Source: Lycium barbarum (Eukaryota; Streptophyta; Magnoliopsida; Solanales; Solanaceae). Taken from it: a stretch of DNA of 64,000 nucleotides. Numbering within the stretch: position 1 is the stretch's first letter; each line of letters starts with the position of its first letter. Positions 9,992-22,058 of this stretch are shown here, piece after piece. A model generated the notes under the pieces. That model ran no database searches. It worked only from the letters and a program-made list of their open reading frames with translations, and was not told the origin of the DNA. The stretch lies in the NCBI RefSeq assembly GCF_019175385.1, contig NC_083337.1, forward strand, positions 19,329,885 through 19,393,884, in the 5' to 3' direction. A program made the translations under genes and the position numbers.

Positions 9992-11267
9992 CTCCCTGAG
10001 GCTCATGATAAGTGTTTGTTTAACCTTTTTAATTTGATTTAAAATAAGTGTCTACTTACATAATTTAAAAGGAAATTAATTTATTTTTTTAAAATTTTCC
10101 TTTTAAGTGTTATGTGATCAGATCTCAATGTATCAAGTTAAAAGTATATAATATGCAAATATTAATTAAGGGTAGTTTAATATTTTTTTTTTTTTTAGAA
10201 TTACTATTTTTTTAAGGAGTGTGCTAAAGCTAAGTGAACACTTATTTTAAGGCAGAATAGCTTGGGACCTCCTGAGCTTGTCGATTTTTATTCGGTGTAT
10301 ACCTAAACTATGCGTTACCTTAATTACCTCATAAACTTGGTAATATAATAGTCTCGACCCCCCTAGATGCTGACAACCTATGGAAGTGTGACACACGCGC
10401 TGCCACATGATTTTTTTTGTCCATGTGGCATTTTTTAAGGATAATATATATATATATTTTACCTTTTTAAGTTCACCAATTATTTAGATCATCTTTTTCG
10501 GGCCAAATCTGTAAAAAAAGAACTTGAAACAACAATATTTTCATCATACTTTTTTTATTTGGCTAAAGATAATGATATTCCAATCAAGTTATTTTTATAT
10601 ATTTGGCCAGAAAAAGAAGAAATACATAGTTAAAGCAAATAATCATTGTATCTAAAAAGAAATAAATAAATTATCAACCAAGTATTTTAAGAATTTGACC
10701 TGAAAAAATAATTCAGAGTTGAAATAAATAGTAATTGCATGAAAAGAAAAAATACACAATTTTTTTTTTGTAGAAAATACACCGTCTAAACTTCATTACT
10801 TTTGCTAAACCTTCTTTTTATTTGGCTAAAAAAGGTTAGAGTTTCAACTAAGTTATTTAGATTTGGATCCAAAAAAAGAAAAAAAAATACAGAGTTGAAA
10901 TAAATAATCATTATATCTAAAAAGAAAAAAATACAATTGGGATAAAATATGCAATGAATATTTAGAAAAAACAAAAAGAAACACAATTGGAAAAAACAAA
11001 TCATTATATTGATTATATGGTGATTACTAGTTGAAAAATACTCCACTTGGAAGCTGATTTTTTGATTTTTGATCCTTCCACGCGTCTAAAAGAGAGTGTG
11101 TTCATGCTCTTTGTCATATCAGCGTCTAGAGGGGGTCGAGAATATCATATTACCAAGTTCAGAAAGGTAATTAAACCAACGCATAATTTAAATGTACACC
11201 GAATAAAAACTGATAAATTCAGGAGGGTCCCAAGCTATTCTGCCCTTATTTTAATAACCAGAAGTGG
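9992..11267. mobile_element. Stowaway-like MITE interrupted by a MULE-type element
   Basis: The left end CTCCCTGAGGCTCATGATAA follows TA at 9990-9991. The mirrored right arm (AAGTGAACACTTATTTTAA) is split at 10250, then resumes as TTAATAACCAGAAGTGG ending before TA (11268-11269). Without the 994-bp insertion and one copy of its duplication, the element would be about 270 bp. The right terminus is diverged, so the border is tentative. Confidence 0.5.
10251..11244. mobile_element. Non-autonomous Mutator-like (MULE) element with ~125-bp TIRs, 994 bp
   Basis: The termini GGCAGAATAGCTTGGGACC and, inverted, GGTCCCAAGCTATTCTGCC start arms that remain similar for about 125 bp (TTTTTATTCGGTGTA, TTACC...AACTTGGTAATAT, CTCGACCCCC). 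An exact 10-bp direct repeat CTTATTTTAA flanks it (10241-10250, 11245-11254). Long TIRs plus 9-10 bp duplications are the Mutator signature. The interior is AT-rich with no transposase. Confidence 0.8.
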
Positions 11268-12455
11268 TACTATTTCGTTTTCTCTCTATGTTGTCTTACT
11301 TTGGGAATTAACTAATAATTTAATTATTCGGGAATCCAAAATAAACAAGTGGAAAATATGAGATTGCAGGAAGAACCTTGAAATCAGTGCTAATTCGGTA
11401 GTTCTAGACTTCATTTTATTTTAAGTGAATTTATAACATTAGACAAAGTGTCTTGTAGAATATTTTATTACTAATAAAAACAAAATTTTTAAAAAGGAGA
11501 AATACATGTAAGGAGGGCTAGCTTTAACTTATTAATCTTAACGGGGGACAATACATCAGCTACTTAACATGCGTGTAAAAATAAATACTAGAAAGGATTA
11601 AGTATACTATGATCATCAAAAAGTTTATAACACTCTCTAAAATGATATTACGTATGCTAATATTAAAATAATATAAAATCCAGAAAAAATTAAATTATTA
11701 TCCTCAAACTTTCTTTTACAAATAAAAGAATTAAAAAGGAAAGATGGCACTTCCAGCGTAACTTTATGCAATTGATCCGTGTATTCTTTTTCAACCATGT
11801 CCAACAACTTTTGATAGTTCTAGTCTTCTAGACTTGTAGCATGGGGAATTGAAGGCTTTTCAAGTCTATAAAAAAAATGAAGTGACGGCTACAATACGAA
11901 TGAGATGGCTCCACAATATACATATGAAAATGAAAAGATAATGATAACGAATCAAACATGAACAGGTTTATATGAAAATTTATGTGCACTTAATCTTTTT
12001 AAAGCTTTATTAAAGGGAATAAAACAAATATAGTGTGCATATCTTTCCTTTCTTTTTCAGATTGCGAATAGCAAATGGACAGATAACACTATCAGATTGG
12101 ACATAGAGTTAGATTAGAGGGAAATGTTAGTGGGAAAAAGAGTTAATAGAACCGAATGCTTATATCAAATCAACAATTGCATTATATGTATCTATATAAA
12201 TTTATCATGATAAATTAATATGTATTTTTACTTTATTAAATTACATAGACATGAAAAATTTATATGATTGAGTATAAATATCAGTTAAAGTTTTACTTTT
12301 ACTAGCGAGGAACCTCTATATACGACATTTATATTATTATATCCCCCTTTTGCTTCAAATTAAATGAATCCTCCATGCATCTACCTTCACCTTTCACCTT
12401 TTCTGAATTGAATCGTATGTTCCATTCTTGTCTTACAACTTTCATGTGCACCGGC
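11268..12455. other. Unassigned non-coding stretch
   Basis: About 1.2 kb of AT-rich sequence with no gene, RNA or terminal-repeat structure that I can support. Confidence 0.4.
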
Positions 12456-13390
12456 TAGGAGTGTATATGGACCGAATTTGTTCGGATTTTTTAAACACCA
12501 AACCAAATCAATTGCGTCGGGTTTTTAAATTTATACACTAAACCAAACTAATAAAATTCGGGTTTTTCAACTTCGGGTTTTCTCGGGTTATTCGGTTTTT
12601 TCGGGTTTTTTTTCGGAATAGTCTAGATACAAAACATATAACTTTTACTTCAAATATCTCTTTAGTCCTAGTAAGGTACAACTATATAATTAAGGTGTTT
12701 CTTAAGAAAATAACATAAAATGTGAGAAGAGTGATGACATTGTATTAAAATATTTAACAAAAGCTAATAAAATCGGTTAAAATAAATATTGCTAATTAAC
12801 AAACCATAAAGAAAATGACCCTAATCTAAAAATATTAAGTTATGCTAAAATAAGTATGGCTAATAAGTATTAATTACATGACAAATAAAAAAAACTTAAG
12901 TTATGTATTTTCACTCTCTACATCAATTATGCAAAACTAAAGAATAGATATCCAACATTATTGTCATTCCTAATGGTAAATTGAATTTCTTTTGTTAGCA
13001 TTAGTGTTGAGTTGATTTTGGTTTGGACTTTATTTGAGTTACTAACATTAATAGGATATAAAACTTATTGACGTTCAAAATTCTAAGTTTAAGCTTAAAT
13101 AATATGATAATAGGTAAAAAAACTACGAAAAAATTTAAGAAATATTTATAAATTACATTACAAATAAATATTTTAATGTATAAAATATTTTAAAAATTGA
13201 ATACATGTAATGTCGGGTTGGTTTGGTACGGTTTGACTTATTTTAGTTAAAATCAACCAAACCAATTATGGTCGGGTTTTTTTTTTCAACACCAAACCAA
13301 GTCAAACCAAACCACTAGTCGGGTTTTTTTCTCAATTTGACTCGATTTATCGGTTTGGTGTGGTTTGTCGGTTTACTTTGTACACCCCTA
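12456..13390. mobile_element. hAT-type non-autonomous element, 935 bp
   Basis: The ends are TAGGAGTGTATATGGACCG (left) and ...TTGTACACCCCTA (right), giving a TAGG(G/A)GTGTA terminal inverted repeat. An exact 8-bp duplication GCACCGGC flanks it (12448-12455, 13391-13398). The subterminal zones are dense in short repeats of the type CGGGTTTT and GGTTTGG and their complements, the usual clustering of hAT transposase-binding motifs. The core is AT-rich and non-coding. Confidence 0.85.
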
Positions 13391-13533
13391 GCACCGGCCA
13401 TGGAGTATTTGTCACAATTTGCTTGGCTTTTGATTTATCTTTCTCCTTGCTATTAACAAACTTAATTATATTTCCTACGACCAACGTCCTTGATGAAAGC
13501 AAATTGAACAATAACAATGAGGTATGAAATCAC

Positions 13534-13646
13534 ACGGGAATCTTAGTAGCTCGGTTGGTTGGCTACCTGAACTTTTATCGGAGGGTTATATTCTCCACCT
13601 TGTAATCCCCTCCCCCTACTGCCCCCCCCACCCCACCCCACCCCCA

Positions 13647-13687
<41 letters not shown>
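13534..13687 (+). mobile_element. SolS-type tRNA-derived SINE with T-rich tail
   Basis: The head reads TAGTAGCTCGGTTGGTTGGC (a good pol III A-box match). A degenerate B-box-like GGAGGGTTATATTCTCC and a C-rich body (ATCCCCTCCCCCTACTGCCC) follow. It ends in a run of more than 35 T. I recognise the layout from Solanaceae SINE families. The boundaries are approximate and no duplication was verified. Confidence 0.55.
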
Positions 13688-13690
<3 letters not shown>

Positions 13691-13727
13691 TATGGAAGCA
13701 CAATCAACCCTTTGCCAATAACCCTTA

Positions 13728-14009
13728 GTGGTCGTTTGGTTTAAGGTATAACATGGATTATACCGGTACTAATTTTTATACCACGTTTGGTATAAGGTAT
13801 AGATTTATCCCGGGATTATTTTATACCTTGTACCAAACGTGGTATAAAAATTAGTGCTGGAATAACTCAACTTATACCTTCTTAACCCACTTATACTGGT
13901 ATTATTTTATACCATCTGAAAGATGGTATAAAATAATACCAACAGATGGTATAAATTAGTCCCGGGATTGTAATCCCGGGACTATTTTGACCTCAAACCA
14001 AACGACCAC
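13728..14009. mobile_element. Tourist-like (PIF/Harbinger) MITE, 282 bp
   Basis: The 15-bp termini GTGGTCGTTTGGTTT and AAACCAAACGACCAC are perfect inverted copies, flanked by TTA (13725-13727, 14010-14012). The interior is self-complementary (GGTATAAAATAATACC-type stretches, CCCGGGATT), so the whole element could fold into a long hairpin. Confidence 0.9.
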
Positions 14010-14339
14010 TTAGTATATATGTATACCTGTTGAGTTAATCTAAACATGCTTAGGCAATTCTTTAATCAAATCAACCTCCACCCAAACCCTCGTCAAATTG
14101 GGACAAAATTGAAGGGTGTAGGTGCGCCAGACATATATAGTCAATATGTGCTACACCAATTTTTAACATTATTAATTTATCCTTAATGATATACTTCTTT
14201 ATAGATATGACATGTCATACTTAAAACTACGACATTTAAAAGGTTATATATTGACCTGTATACACATTTAGTTTAAGATCACAAGATTCAAATGTCTTAT
14301 TCACATTATTAAACTTCAAGATAATACCTTAGATAGTCA

Positions 14340-15442
14340 AACAGCTACTAGTGTTTCACTCAAGAAGTCACTCAACTTTATTTCTGATCAAAAGTCACTC
14401 AACTATGAGTTTTTCACTTAGAAAATCACTCAACTTTGTTTTCTAACCAGAAAGTCACTCAACTATTGGTGTTTCACTCAGGGGCAAATCTACAGCCCAG
14501 TGAGGGTGTTCACCCAAACACCCTTAGCAAAAAATTACGATATATATGTAAGGTATTTTTATATTATGTATGTACATATATAGATTTTGAATACCCTGAA
14601 CACCAGAGTAGTGGTTACTTGAGGTTCCAAGTTCAAACCTCAGACATTACATTTTTATTTTTCGAACCCCCTAAGTGAGAATCGTAGATCCGCCATTGGT
14701 TTCACTTACAAAGTCACTCAACCTATTTAAGTGATTTTTTAATTACATTTTTCTGATTTTTATTTAAAGCCAAAATTGGAAGAAATAAACAAGTACCCAT
14801 TTAACCATTTTATTGACCCGACCCAAAGCCTATACCTTAACAATTTGCCATATTGTGCACCCTCATCCCATATTGTACTTTTTAAGGTGAGTTTCAGTTT
14901 TAATTATGTTGTTGATTTTAAAAACTTATATTAAATTTAAAATATATTCTTTATAGAATTGGTTAAGCTTTGGGTCACAAAATAGTCTAGCATCTGTTAT
15001 CTTATAAATGTAGCATATGAAAATTTAATTATACAACATTAACTAAGATCATATAGAGATTAAAAACTAATTGGAAGTTAAGTGTTACAAACTTTAAGTA
15101 ACAACCTCAAATTAGCAAAATAGTAGATGTTCCACTTCTACTTCACTTTGAATAATTGATTTCAGTATCTTCTTTTTTGTGGGTCGGTCAAGGGTGGGGG
15201 AGAGGGGGGGGGGTCAATAAAAGGGTTAAATACTTGTTTATATTTCTTACAATTTTTGTTTTAAATAAAAATCAGCAAAATGTAATTAAACAATCACTTA
15301 AATAGGTTCACTGACTTTGTAGGTGAAACACCAATAGTTGAGTGACTTTCTGGTTAAAAAACAAATTTGAGTGACTTTCTGAGTGAAACACCCATAGTTG
15401 AGTGACTTTATGAGTGAAACACTCATAGTTGAGTAACCATCT
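14340..15442. mobile_element. Foldback/MULE-like element with tandem-repeat arms
   Basis: The left arm (14340-14775, minus the inserted MITE) and right arm (about 15225-15442) are inverted copies. Each arm is built of repeats of roughly 35 bp, of the type GTGTTTCACTC...AAAGTCACTCAACTATG. They end in shared unique text (CTATTTAAGTGATT...TTTAATTACATTTTGCTG...). The right end was hit by the solo LTR at 15443, after which AGATATTAT (17632) mirrors the left terminus AATACCT. The core (14776-15224) has no ORF. No clean duplication is visible, so MULE and Foldback remain alternatives. Confidence 0.65.
14479..14698. mobile_element. hAT-type MITE inside the repeat-armed element, 220 bp
   Basis: The ends CAGGGGCAAATCTACAGCCC and ...GTAGATCCGCCATTG are inverted. 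The exact 8-bp duplication GTTTCACT occurs at 14471-14478 and 14699-14706. It is the same family as 5849-6120 in opposite orientation, including the GTGTTCACC / GAACACC segments. The degenerate tRNA-like part has a B-box-like AAGTTCAAACC. Confidence 0.85.
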
Positions 15443-17625
15443 TGTCACGCCCCGAACCTAGGCCTGGACGTAACACGGCACTCGGTGCCTGACTGCATGT
15501 GACCGAGCGAACCAACTGGCTGACTGAATCAACATGTGATATCAAAACATAACTAAATGTGGAATAACTAAACACATGCTGATATACTAAAGGTCTGACT
15601 GAAATCATAATGCGGAAATACTTAGACAATCTGAAATATATCTGACAGTAGCCAACATGGCTAAACCAAAACGATTGAACAACTGCCAACAAGGCTAACA
15701 TAATAAATATCTGACTGTCTGAACTGTGTCTATGAAGCCTCTAAGAGTACTGAATGATAGATCTGTCTATAAACTGAAATAACCGGATAGCTGACAACGC
15801 CCCGAAGGAATGTGGGGCTCACCAGTAGCTGATACGTGCACTCCTAATTAGCTGAGTCGTCAACCTGTGTATCGTTACCTGCATCGCGGGATGCAGGCCC
15901 CCAAGCAATAAAAAGGGACATCAGTACATTTGAATTGTACTGGTATGTAAAGCAACTGAAGCAATAAAATACTGGAACTGAAACTGAAAACTGAAACTGA
16001 ACTACACAGGAAAGCAAGAAGCTGAAGTACTCCCTGTTCTGGATGAAGAATCACCTGTAAAACTGTATATATATATAACTGTGGCCTAGGGCCCAAATAA
16101 TGTGCACAAAACTGTGGCCTTTGGCCCAAGCAATACGTATGCATAAACTGTGGCCTAGGGCCCAAAAGTATAGATACAGGTGTTCAACATTGATATTTTA
16201 CAAAACTGAGACTGGCTATAGCTGATAGCATGATAACTGTTTCTGATTCTGGGACTCTTGCAGTTAACTGGTTATACACTGACTGAGACTCATGTGATAA
16301 TAATGCATAAGTCTATAAGGATTACGTGCTGGGTTCATGATGTTCAAAGTGACAACCATGAACGAATTCTGTAACTGCAACACTAGAAGATAACAGTTCT
16401 ATATCATTTCATGAAACTAGAGCTAACTATATTCTGAGTCAAATTTCTAACAAGTATGAAGAATGAGGCGTAGGGAGAATCATGAACATTCCCTAACGTA
16501 GATAGTTAGCCTCACATACCTCAATTCCAGCCTTTGAGCGTAATACAATGTTCGTCAACCCTCTCAACTTTGATCTATATCAATACAAGTCAAAGGGATT
16601 CTATATTAGCAATAATATTCATGCTTTGGTCATCTAAGCATTTTATCAAACACTTGGTGGACATGAAGCTCCACAACCTTCATTAATGGTGTTTTCTTCA
16701 CCCAATCTCATTCTATTACTTCTAGATGATTCTACAATCTCAATTAGATGTAATTAACATCATTCTTCATCACTCATATGAATACAACAAATCTCAAGTC
16801 AACAATCCAACAACTCTAGCATAGTTCATATAATTCCCTTCATCAAACCCAATTATTATTCTCCCAAGAATACATCAACACTTTAATCATCATGAGAAAG
16901 TCATGAAACTTACCTTAGATAGCGGTTGAACAAGTCTTGAGTGGAGTTACTCCTTTAGCACCAAAACCCTACTTCACTTCCCTTGGGTTTTCTTGAATTA
17001 GATGAACTTTGGCTAGGTTTCATACATTTGGGTTCATGGATTTGGTGTTATTGATCATGGATTTCCCTTGAATTTTCTTGTGGATGAATGTTAAAGAGTA
17101 TTTTAGAGGTTTTCTTGACCAAGAATGATGAAAATATGATTTTGGACGAGTTGGGTCTTATTTAAAGTAGTCTAGAAAAGTCTGGACAAAATCTCTCTGG
17201 CACAACTTGCGACGGGACTGCGGCGTCGCATGTAGTGTTTGCGAGTCGCATCCTGAGTCGCATCTTGTGACAGAGGGTGATATTCTGTCGAACAATCTGT
17301 CGTAAAATGGCCATAACTTTTTGTGTATAGCTCCGTTCAAGACCCATAATATACCGTTGGAAAGCTATTTCAAAGGGCTACAACTTTCATCAAGGAAGTT
17401 TTCCCAAATTCTCAATTAATAAAGGGGTTATGATTGTTGGAAGTAAGACCTTCTATAAACTCACTTGCAAACATGCCCCGTAGAGTGGTTTTCAACTTTG
17501 CTTTGCCTAAAGACATTTCTTATGACTTAATTGGTTTTCATAACACTTCCTATAACCCTCATATTGGTTCCATTATATTATCATCTTATGAGTCAAACTT
17601 ACGTCCGAAGTTACGAGGTGTTACA
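15443..17625 (-). mobile_element. Solo LTR of a Ty3/Gypsy element, 2183 bp
   Basis: In minus orientation it starts TGTAACACCTCGTAACTTCG and ends AGGTTCGGGGCGTGACA, the canonical ends of a common plant Gypsy (probably chromovirus/Tekay-like) LTR. An exact 5-bp duplication CATCT flanks it (15438-15442, 17626-17630), and no internal domain is attached, so it is a solo LTR left by recombination. A roughly 45-bp unit built on GTGGCCTAGGGCCC repeats three times at about 16078-16168. The family resembles the solo LTR at 44337-45971. The short ORFs inside have no domain. Confidence 0.85.
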
Positions 17626-17823
17626 CATCTGAGATATTATGTCATTAAACTTCATGTTCTGCCAGACTACAAAAAAGATGGACTGTATGGAGTACTAATC
17701 TTTTTATGTCTATCTATCTATCTACTCTATATACTTATCTATCTATATCTGTACTATAATTTAAGTGGGAAGTATTAAACTAAAAGTTGAAATTAAGATC
17801 AAACTACTCTTTTAATAATATTT
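17626..17823. other. Spacer with CTAT microsatellite
   Basis: Between the solo LTR and the LINE tail there is only AT-rich sequence with a short CTAT/CTATAT repeat (17706-17752). Confidence 0.5.
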
Positions 17824-18000
17824 ATTCATACAATAACATATATACCCAGTGTAGTCCCACAAGTGGAATCTGGAGAGGGTAGGATGTACGTACGCAACCT
17901 TTACCCCTACCTTTATGGGTAGAAAAACTGTTTCCGATAGACTTTCGACTCAAAAGAGAAATTTTCAAAGCAGAAGCAGAGCAGGAAAAATATGAAATAA
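17824..18000 (-). mobile_element. RTE LINE (or SINE using its tail) 3'-end fragment
   Basis: It contains the conserved tail text, read on the plus strand: ACCCAGTGTAGTCCCACAAG, GGAGAGGGTAGGATGTACG, CTTTACCCCTACCTT, CTGTTTCCGATAGACTTTCG. This matches the 3' UTR of the LINE at 5757-7911 (AGGGTAGAGTGTACGCAGAC, TTACCCCTAT, TAGACCCTCGGC). Only the last 170 bp or so remain. SINEs such as Au share similar tails, so either origin is possible. Confidence 0.6.
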
Positions 18001-19155
18001 TAAATATTTATGTTTAATAATAATAATAATTAAATAATATGTATGTTGTGTCTTCTCTAAGTAGTTGTGTTCATTTTGGTCAATAGCTAACTTTTAAAAG
18101 GGTTAGTTGTTTTACTGAAAGGATACAGCCTTACCAGAGAAAAGATGACTTTTATGGTGGGTATCATGAATTAATAAATTATTATTAATTTATGAAGGAA
18201 TTATTTATATTTTGACCACCAATTGTATTATATATTTTTTTAAAAATTAAATATAAGGGAGAACGAAATTATACAACTACTTTTTTCATATCGAATTACG
18301 TAGAACAAGTGGGTTACAAGAAATGAAATTAAGAAAATATTCAATAAACACTAATGAATAATATTTATTTACAAAAAATGTGCATATTCAAACCCAAAAT
18401 TGCAAAAGAAACATATTCAAGCTCCTGAAATTGTGTATTTAGGAACGATAATTTTGTAACGTTTAATTATTTTATAGAAAACATATCAAAAAGGGGTCTT
18501 GATTATACTTTAATTAGTAGCACTTGAACAATTACTATATTTAATGTTAAAAAACCAAAATACGCAAATGAAGAATATTATGTTGAATTTGCCAAAAAAA
18601 GTATATAAATTAATATTAAAAAGAAAAACGGATAAAATTGATGCACCAGATGCTCCAGTCAGTGTTTCAATTTTATGCTTGTATACATTTTTTCATCGTT
18701 GTTTTTACATGTATGTCTACACACGGTTTCATTTTTTTGTAAGCATCAATTAAGTAGGAGACTTGCTTAGATTATAGTTAAAAAGCGTCTGACCATGAGC
18801 TCTTTCTCATCTTCTATTAACTTTTATTGCTTAGGAATCTAAATTTACAAGATAATAGATAAACGTTTGAAGCTGAATATAGAAATTTGTATTTTTAGGG
18901 TAAATTTTAATAAATTATCCGGGTTTAATATTTTGAATTCTGGGAGTCAATTGGCTATTAGTTTTTATAAGTTGTATATTTTCTTACTCATAATGCATGA
19001 TGATGCATTTTTGCCGAGGGAAGATGGTTTGGCGATGTGATGAGCATTTAAAGGTTCAATATTAAATTTAGTAGTACCTTTTATATTTATTTTGGATAGT
19101 TATTGCACTAGTTTATGTTTTGTGCTGGTTTTGATATTTTCTTTAATGAGACTAA
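18001..19155. other. Unassigned AT-rich stretch
   Basis: No supported gene. A 69-codon ORF at 18544-18753 has a lysine-rich then phenylalanine-rich composition typical of AT-rich noise. No repeat ends were recognised. Confidence 0.4.
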
Positions 19156-19429
19156 GAGCCTGTTTGGATGGGTTTATGCCTATAAGCTACAAATAACTTA
19201 TAAGCTAAAAAAATAAGTTGGGGTAGTCTAGCTTATTTTTTTTTTGGCTTATAAGCTGTTTTCAGCTTATAAGCTACTTTAGATAAGCTAAGTTAAATGG
19301 GCCCAATTATTTTTTTGAGCTTATTTTAAGCACAAAATGACTTTAAGCTGGCCAGCCAAACACTCAAAAAAGCTGAAAACAGCTTATAAGCAATTTATAA
19401 GCAACTTATAAGCTAATCCAAACGGGCTC
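19156..19429. mobile_element. Tourist-like (PIF/Harbinger) MITE, 274 bp
   Basis: The termini GAGCCTGTTTGGATGGG and ...ATCCAAACGGGCTC are inverted copies. The exact TAA duplication lies at 19153-19155 and 19430-19432. The interior shows the family's palindromic CTTATAAGCT units. It is close to the copy at 38346-38600. Confidence 0.9.
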
Positions 19430-20967
19430 TAAATTTGAGTGAAAAAACGAAGTATCAGTGACTCTATACAATGCGCCTAGCACCTACCCTAGTTAAAAAT
19501 AAATGCATCTCCGGCTAAAACGGCTAAGGTACGTTCGGTGTGGTGAAAAATATATAAAGTATTTTTTAATTTTCTTATGTTCGATTGGTAAAAAAATTTG
19601 GAAAACATTCTTTATAGAAAAATAACTTTTTTAAAAATGAGAAAAATGATCTCCCTTTTTAAAGTAAAAAAAAACAAGTCCCATAAATGACATTTCAGGT
19701 TGATTGTTTCTGCCGTATCCTCGAACTAATCACCTCATTTTCATCCCCACCCCCACCACCCACCACCACTCCCACACCCCACCCCACTCCCCAGTCTTGA
19801 ACTCACCTCATTTCATCCCCACCATACAACACCCCCCCCCCCCCCACACACAAAAACACCCACCCACCCTTCCACCATCTCTCACCTCACCTTACCCCTC
19901 ATAGTATATTTGTATAAATTATATACAAATGTTTTTAAACTAATATTTTTTTGCTTACTTACCACACACAAGAAAATAAGTGAGTTTCTCACTTATTTTT
20001 CTATTTTTTTTTTTTCAAGAACACAGTTTCCTTCATACAAACACACCTTCAGTATCAGCATGCACGCCAACACATATGTAGATCGAGTAACTAGTAAAAA
20101 TAGATTAAAAAAAAAGTTGATTTCACCAACAAGGGAAAGTGACCTTGGATCTACTACTATATAAGCTTGTATTATGTCCACCTACATTAAAAGAAACAAT
20201 TGATGCACAGAGCATTTTGTGTTAGCCGAATTCACGAAAGGGCCACATGATGTGTCCATCAACATTCAACCCCAAATATCTCGCAACATTCACGAACCCT
20301 GGATACCATAACCTAAACAGTAAAGTCACGCTCAGAAGTGGTCCCAAAATATGAGACTATAATAATTTGGAGCTTTAAGAAAATCAAGATCATTGAGCAT
20401 CTACAAATATACCCCTTCCCCATCACCCCCAACACAGTTGTCGGCACCACAACTTTGTTTTTAGAGAATCCCATTATTACAGCATATGTTATTATTAAAG
20501 AAATATTTGCTACTTCTCCCCCATCACGCTAACAAAGATTTCGATAGCTAAAAAAATCATCTCGAAATTTTTATTTTTGTTAAAATTTAAACCCCTCCCA
20601 TAAAAGTAGAGATAAGGTCTACATTCAGACCATGCTTCTCACATTCCACTTGTGGGATCATATTGGTTACATTGTTATTGTGGCTAAAATTTGAACACTG
20701 ACTTTTTTACTTTTACTCATTTCATTGATCACTAGAAGATCACTTGAAAAAAAACTTTAGTTTATGGATAAACTACCATCTCGAAGTCTATAATTTATCT
20801 AACAATTTCTTTCCTCTTTGGGTGCCACATGCCACATGCCCGCTAGCCCATGTCTTTGTGATTTTCTAAAAATACCCTATTTTTCTCTCTCTCTCTCCGA
20901 GACCAGTCGATGGAGTCCGATCATCCATATATTAGGTGAGATTTTTTAACTAAAAATTGTACTCTAA
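19430..20967. other. Low-complexity spacer with CCACC-rich tract
   Basis: No supported gene. The stretch 19735-19900 is a C/A-rich simple-sequence zone (CCCCACC, CACACAC, poly-C at 19831-19845) that yields a spurious proline/histidine ORF. A short RTE tail fragment lies at about 20590-20690. Confidence 0.5.
20590..20690 (+). mobile_element. RTE LINE/SINE 3'-tail fragment
   Basis: The plus strand reads AAAGTAGAGATAAGGTCTAC, then CTTCTCACATTCCACTTGTG, GGATCATATTGG and TTACATTGTTATTGTGG. This is a diverged version of the RTE tail (GGGGTAAGGTCTGCGTACAC, CCCACTTGTGGGATTAC, then TTG repeats), here in the sense orientation. Confidence 0.45.
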
Positions 20968-21186
20968 GAGGGTGTCTAATTAGCTTATTTTAAGTGATTT
21001 TTGGCCTTTAAATTCTATTTTTACTTTTATAGTGTTTGGAAAATTAAAAAGTATTGTTAAGCATTTATTTTTAGGTAAAAGAAGTACAAAAATAAGTTAA
21101 AAGTAAAAAATTGGGTATTTCAACTTATAACTTTTACTAACTTTTATCTTATAAGCTATTTTTAAAAAGTCAATTCAAACACCCTC
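20968..21186. mobile_element. Tourist-like (PIF/Harbinger) MITE, second family, 219 bp
   Basis: The ends GAGGGTGTCTAATT and AATTCAAACACCCTC are inverted copies with two mismatches. The TAA duplication lies at 20965-20967 and 21187-21189. The internal sequence (AGTGTTTGG, TTATAAGCTATTTTTAAAAAG) resembles the hairpin style of the GAGCCTGTTTGG family, but the termini differ. Confidence 0.8.
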
Positions 21187-21285
21187 TAAGTTTTCACGGG
21201 TGAAATTAAGCTTAAAATTTAGCCCTCTTAAGAGATTATTTAATTAATCCTAATAAATTCTATATGTTCTTTTCGTCCCTTAATC

Positions 21286-22043
21286 TGTTAGGTTTTTGGG
21301 TTTTCCCTTCCTATGTGGAATTGGATTAATAAAACCCAATCCAATTTGGACCAGACCAATTTTGCCCAAAATTTTCTCTATATATAGGATCAATTTAGGT
21401 CTTATTTTGATACCACAAGAGTGAATTTATAGCAGCCATATAGAGAGAAAAACGTGAGAAAGAAAGCAGATTTTCGTCCAGAAATTTTCTGCTACAGCAG
21501 TCTGCTTTAAATTGCGTTTTCCGATTCGTTAACCGTTGGATCGTGCTGAAATTTGAATTCGGGTTCTCAACATCTGGCTCTTCGATTTCAACGGTGGAGA
21601 TCGAATTTTGTAGTCCATAGCTCCAGTTTTCGAGTACGAACAGTAGCTCGTTTTTGGGGGATGATTTCTCTCCTTTCTTCACTAGTTTTGGTGCTATCTT
21701 TTATGTATTGTTCCTCCGTGCTTGGCTTTGTTGTTGTAGCCATTTGGAGAACATTGTTGTAACTCTTGTTGATTATAGTGGAGCTTTTGTGGGCCGGAGG
21801 TCCCATGGATGTTTCCTCTTCACCTTGAAGGGGTTTTACCACGTAAATTTGGTGTCTCTTCCATTCGATTTATTTTTGCTTGCTTTGATATTTTATTGTT
21901 GGTACAGCTGCTGCCTGGATTTCCATTTGTGCTAGTGTTTATTGTCTTATCTTGGTTCAAATAGTGTGGGAAGTTTCGACTTGGGTATTTCTTCCGCTGT
22001 TACCTCGTCGTGCAATTTAATTATTGCTTGTTTCTTCCCAACA
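21286..22043 (+). repeat. 5' LTR of the Copia element
   Basis: It starts TGTTAGGTTTTTGGG and ends TTCTTCCCAACA. A TATA-like CTCTATATATAGG lies near 21375-21387, followed by the GTGAATTTATAGCAGCC segment, which would be the start of R. The short ORFs on both strands in it recur in the 3' LTR and are not genes. Confidence 0.92.
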
Positions 22044-22046
22044 AAG

Positions 22047-22058
22047 TGGTATCAAAGC
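22047..22058 (+). promoter_or_regulatory. Primer-binding site 1 (initiator tRNA-Met type)
   Basis: TGGTATCAAAGC follows the 5' LTR after three bases. It differs at one position from the usual TGGTATCAGAGC, complementary to the 3' end of initiator tRNA-Met, used by many plant Copia elements. Confidence 0.8.

Noticed and set aside
17434..17778. 114-codon ORF overlapping the solo LTR end
   Set aside because: It crosses the LTR/flank border and a CTAT microsatellite; no domain.
19704..19904. Proline/histidine-rich 66-codon ORF
   Set aside because: Low-complexity C/A-rich DNA; no start context or conserved domain.
21395..21935. ORFs of 60-95 codons on both strands in the Copia LTR
   Set aside because: They recur in the second LTR with frame differences and have no domain; they are LTR shadows.
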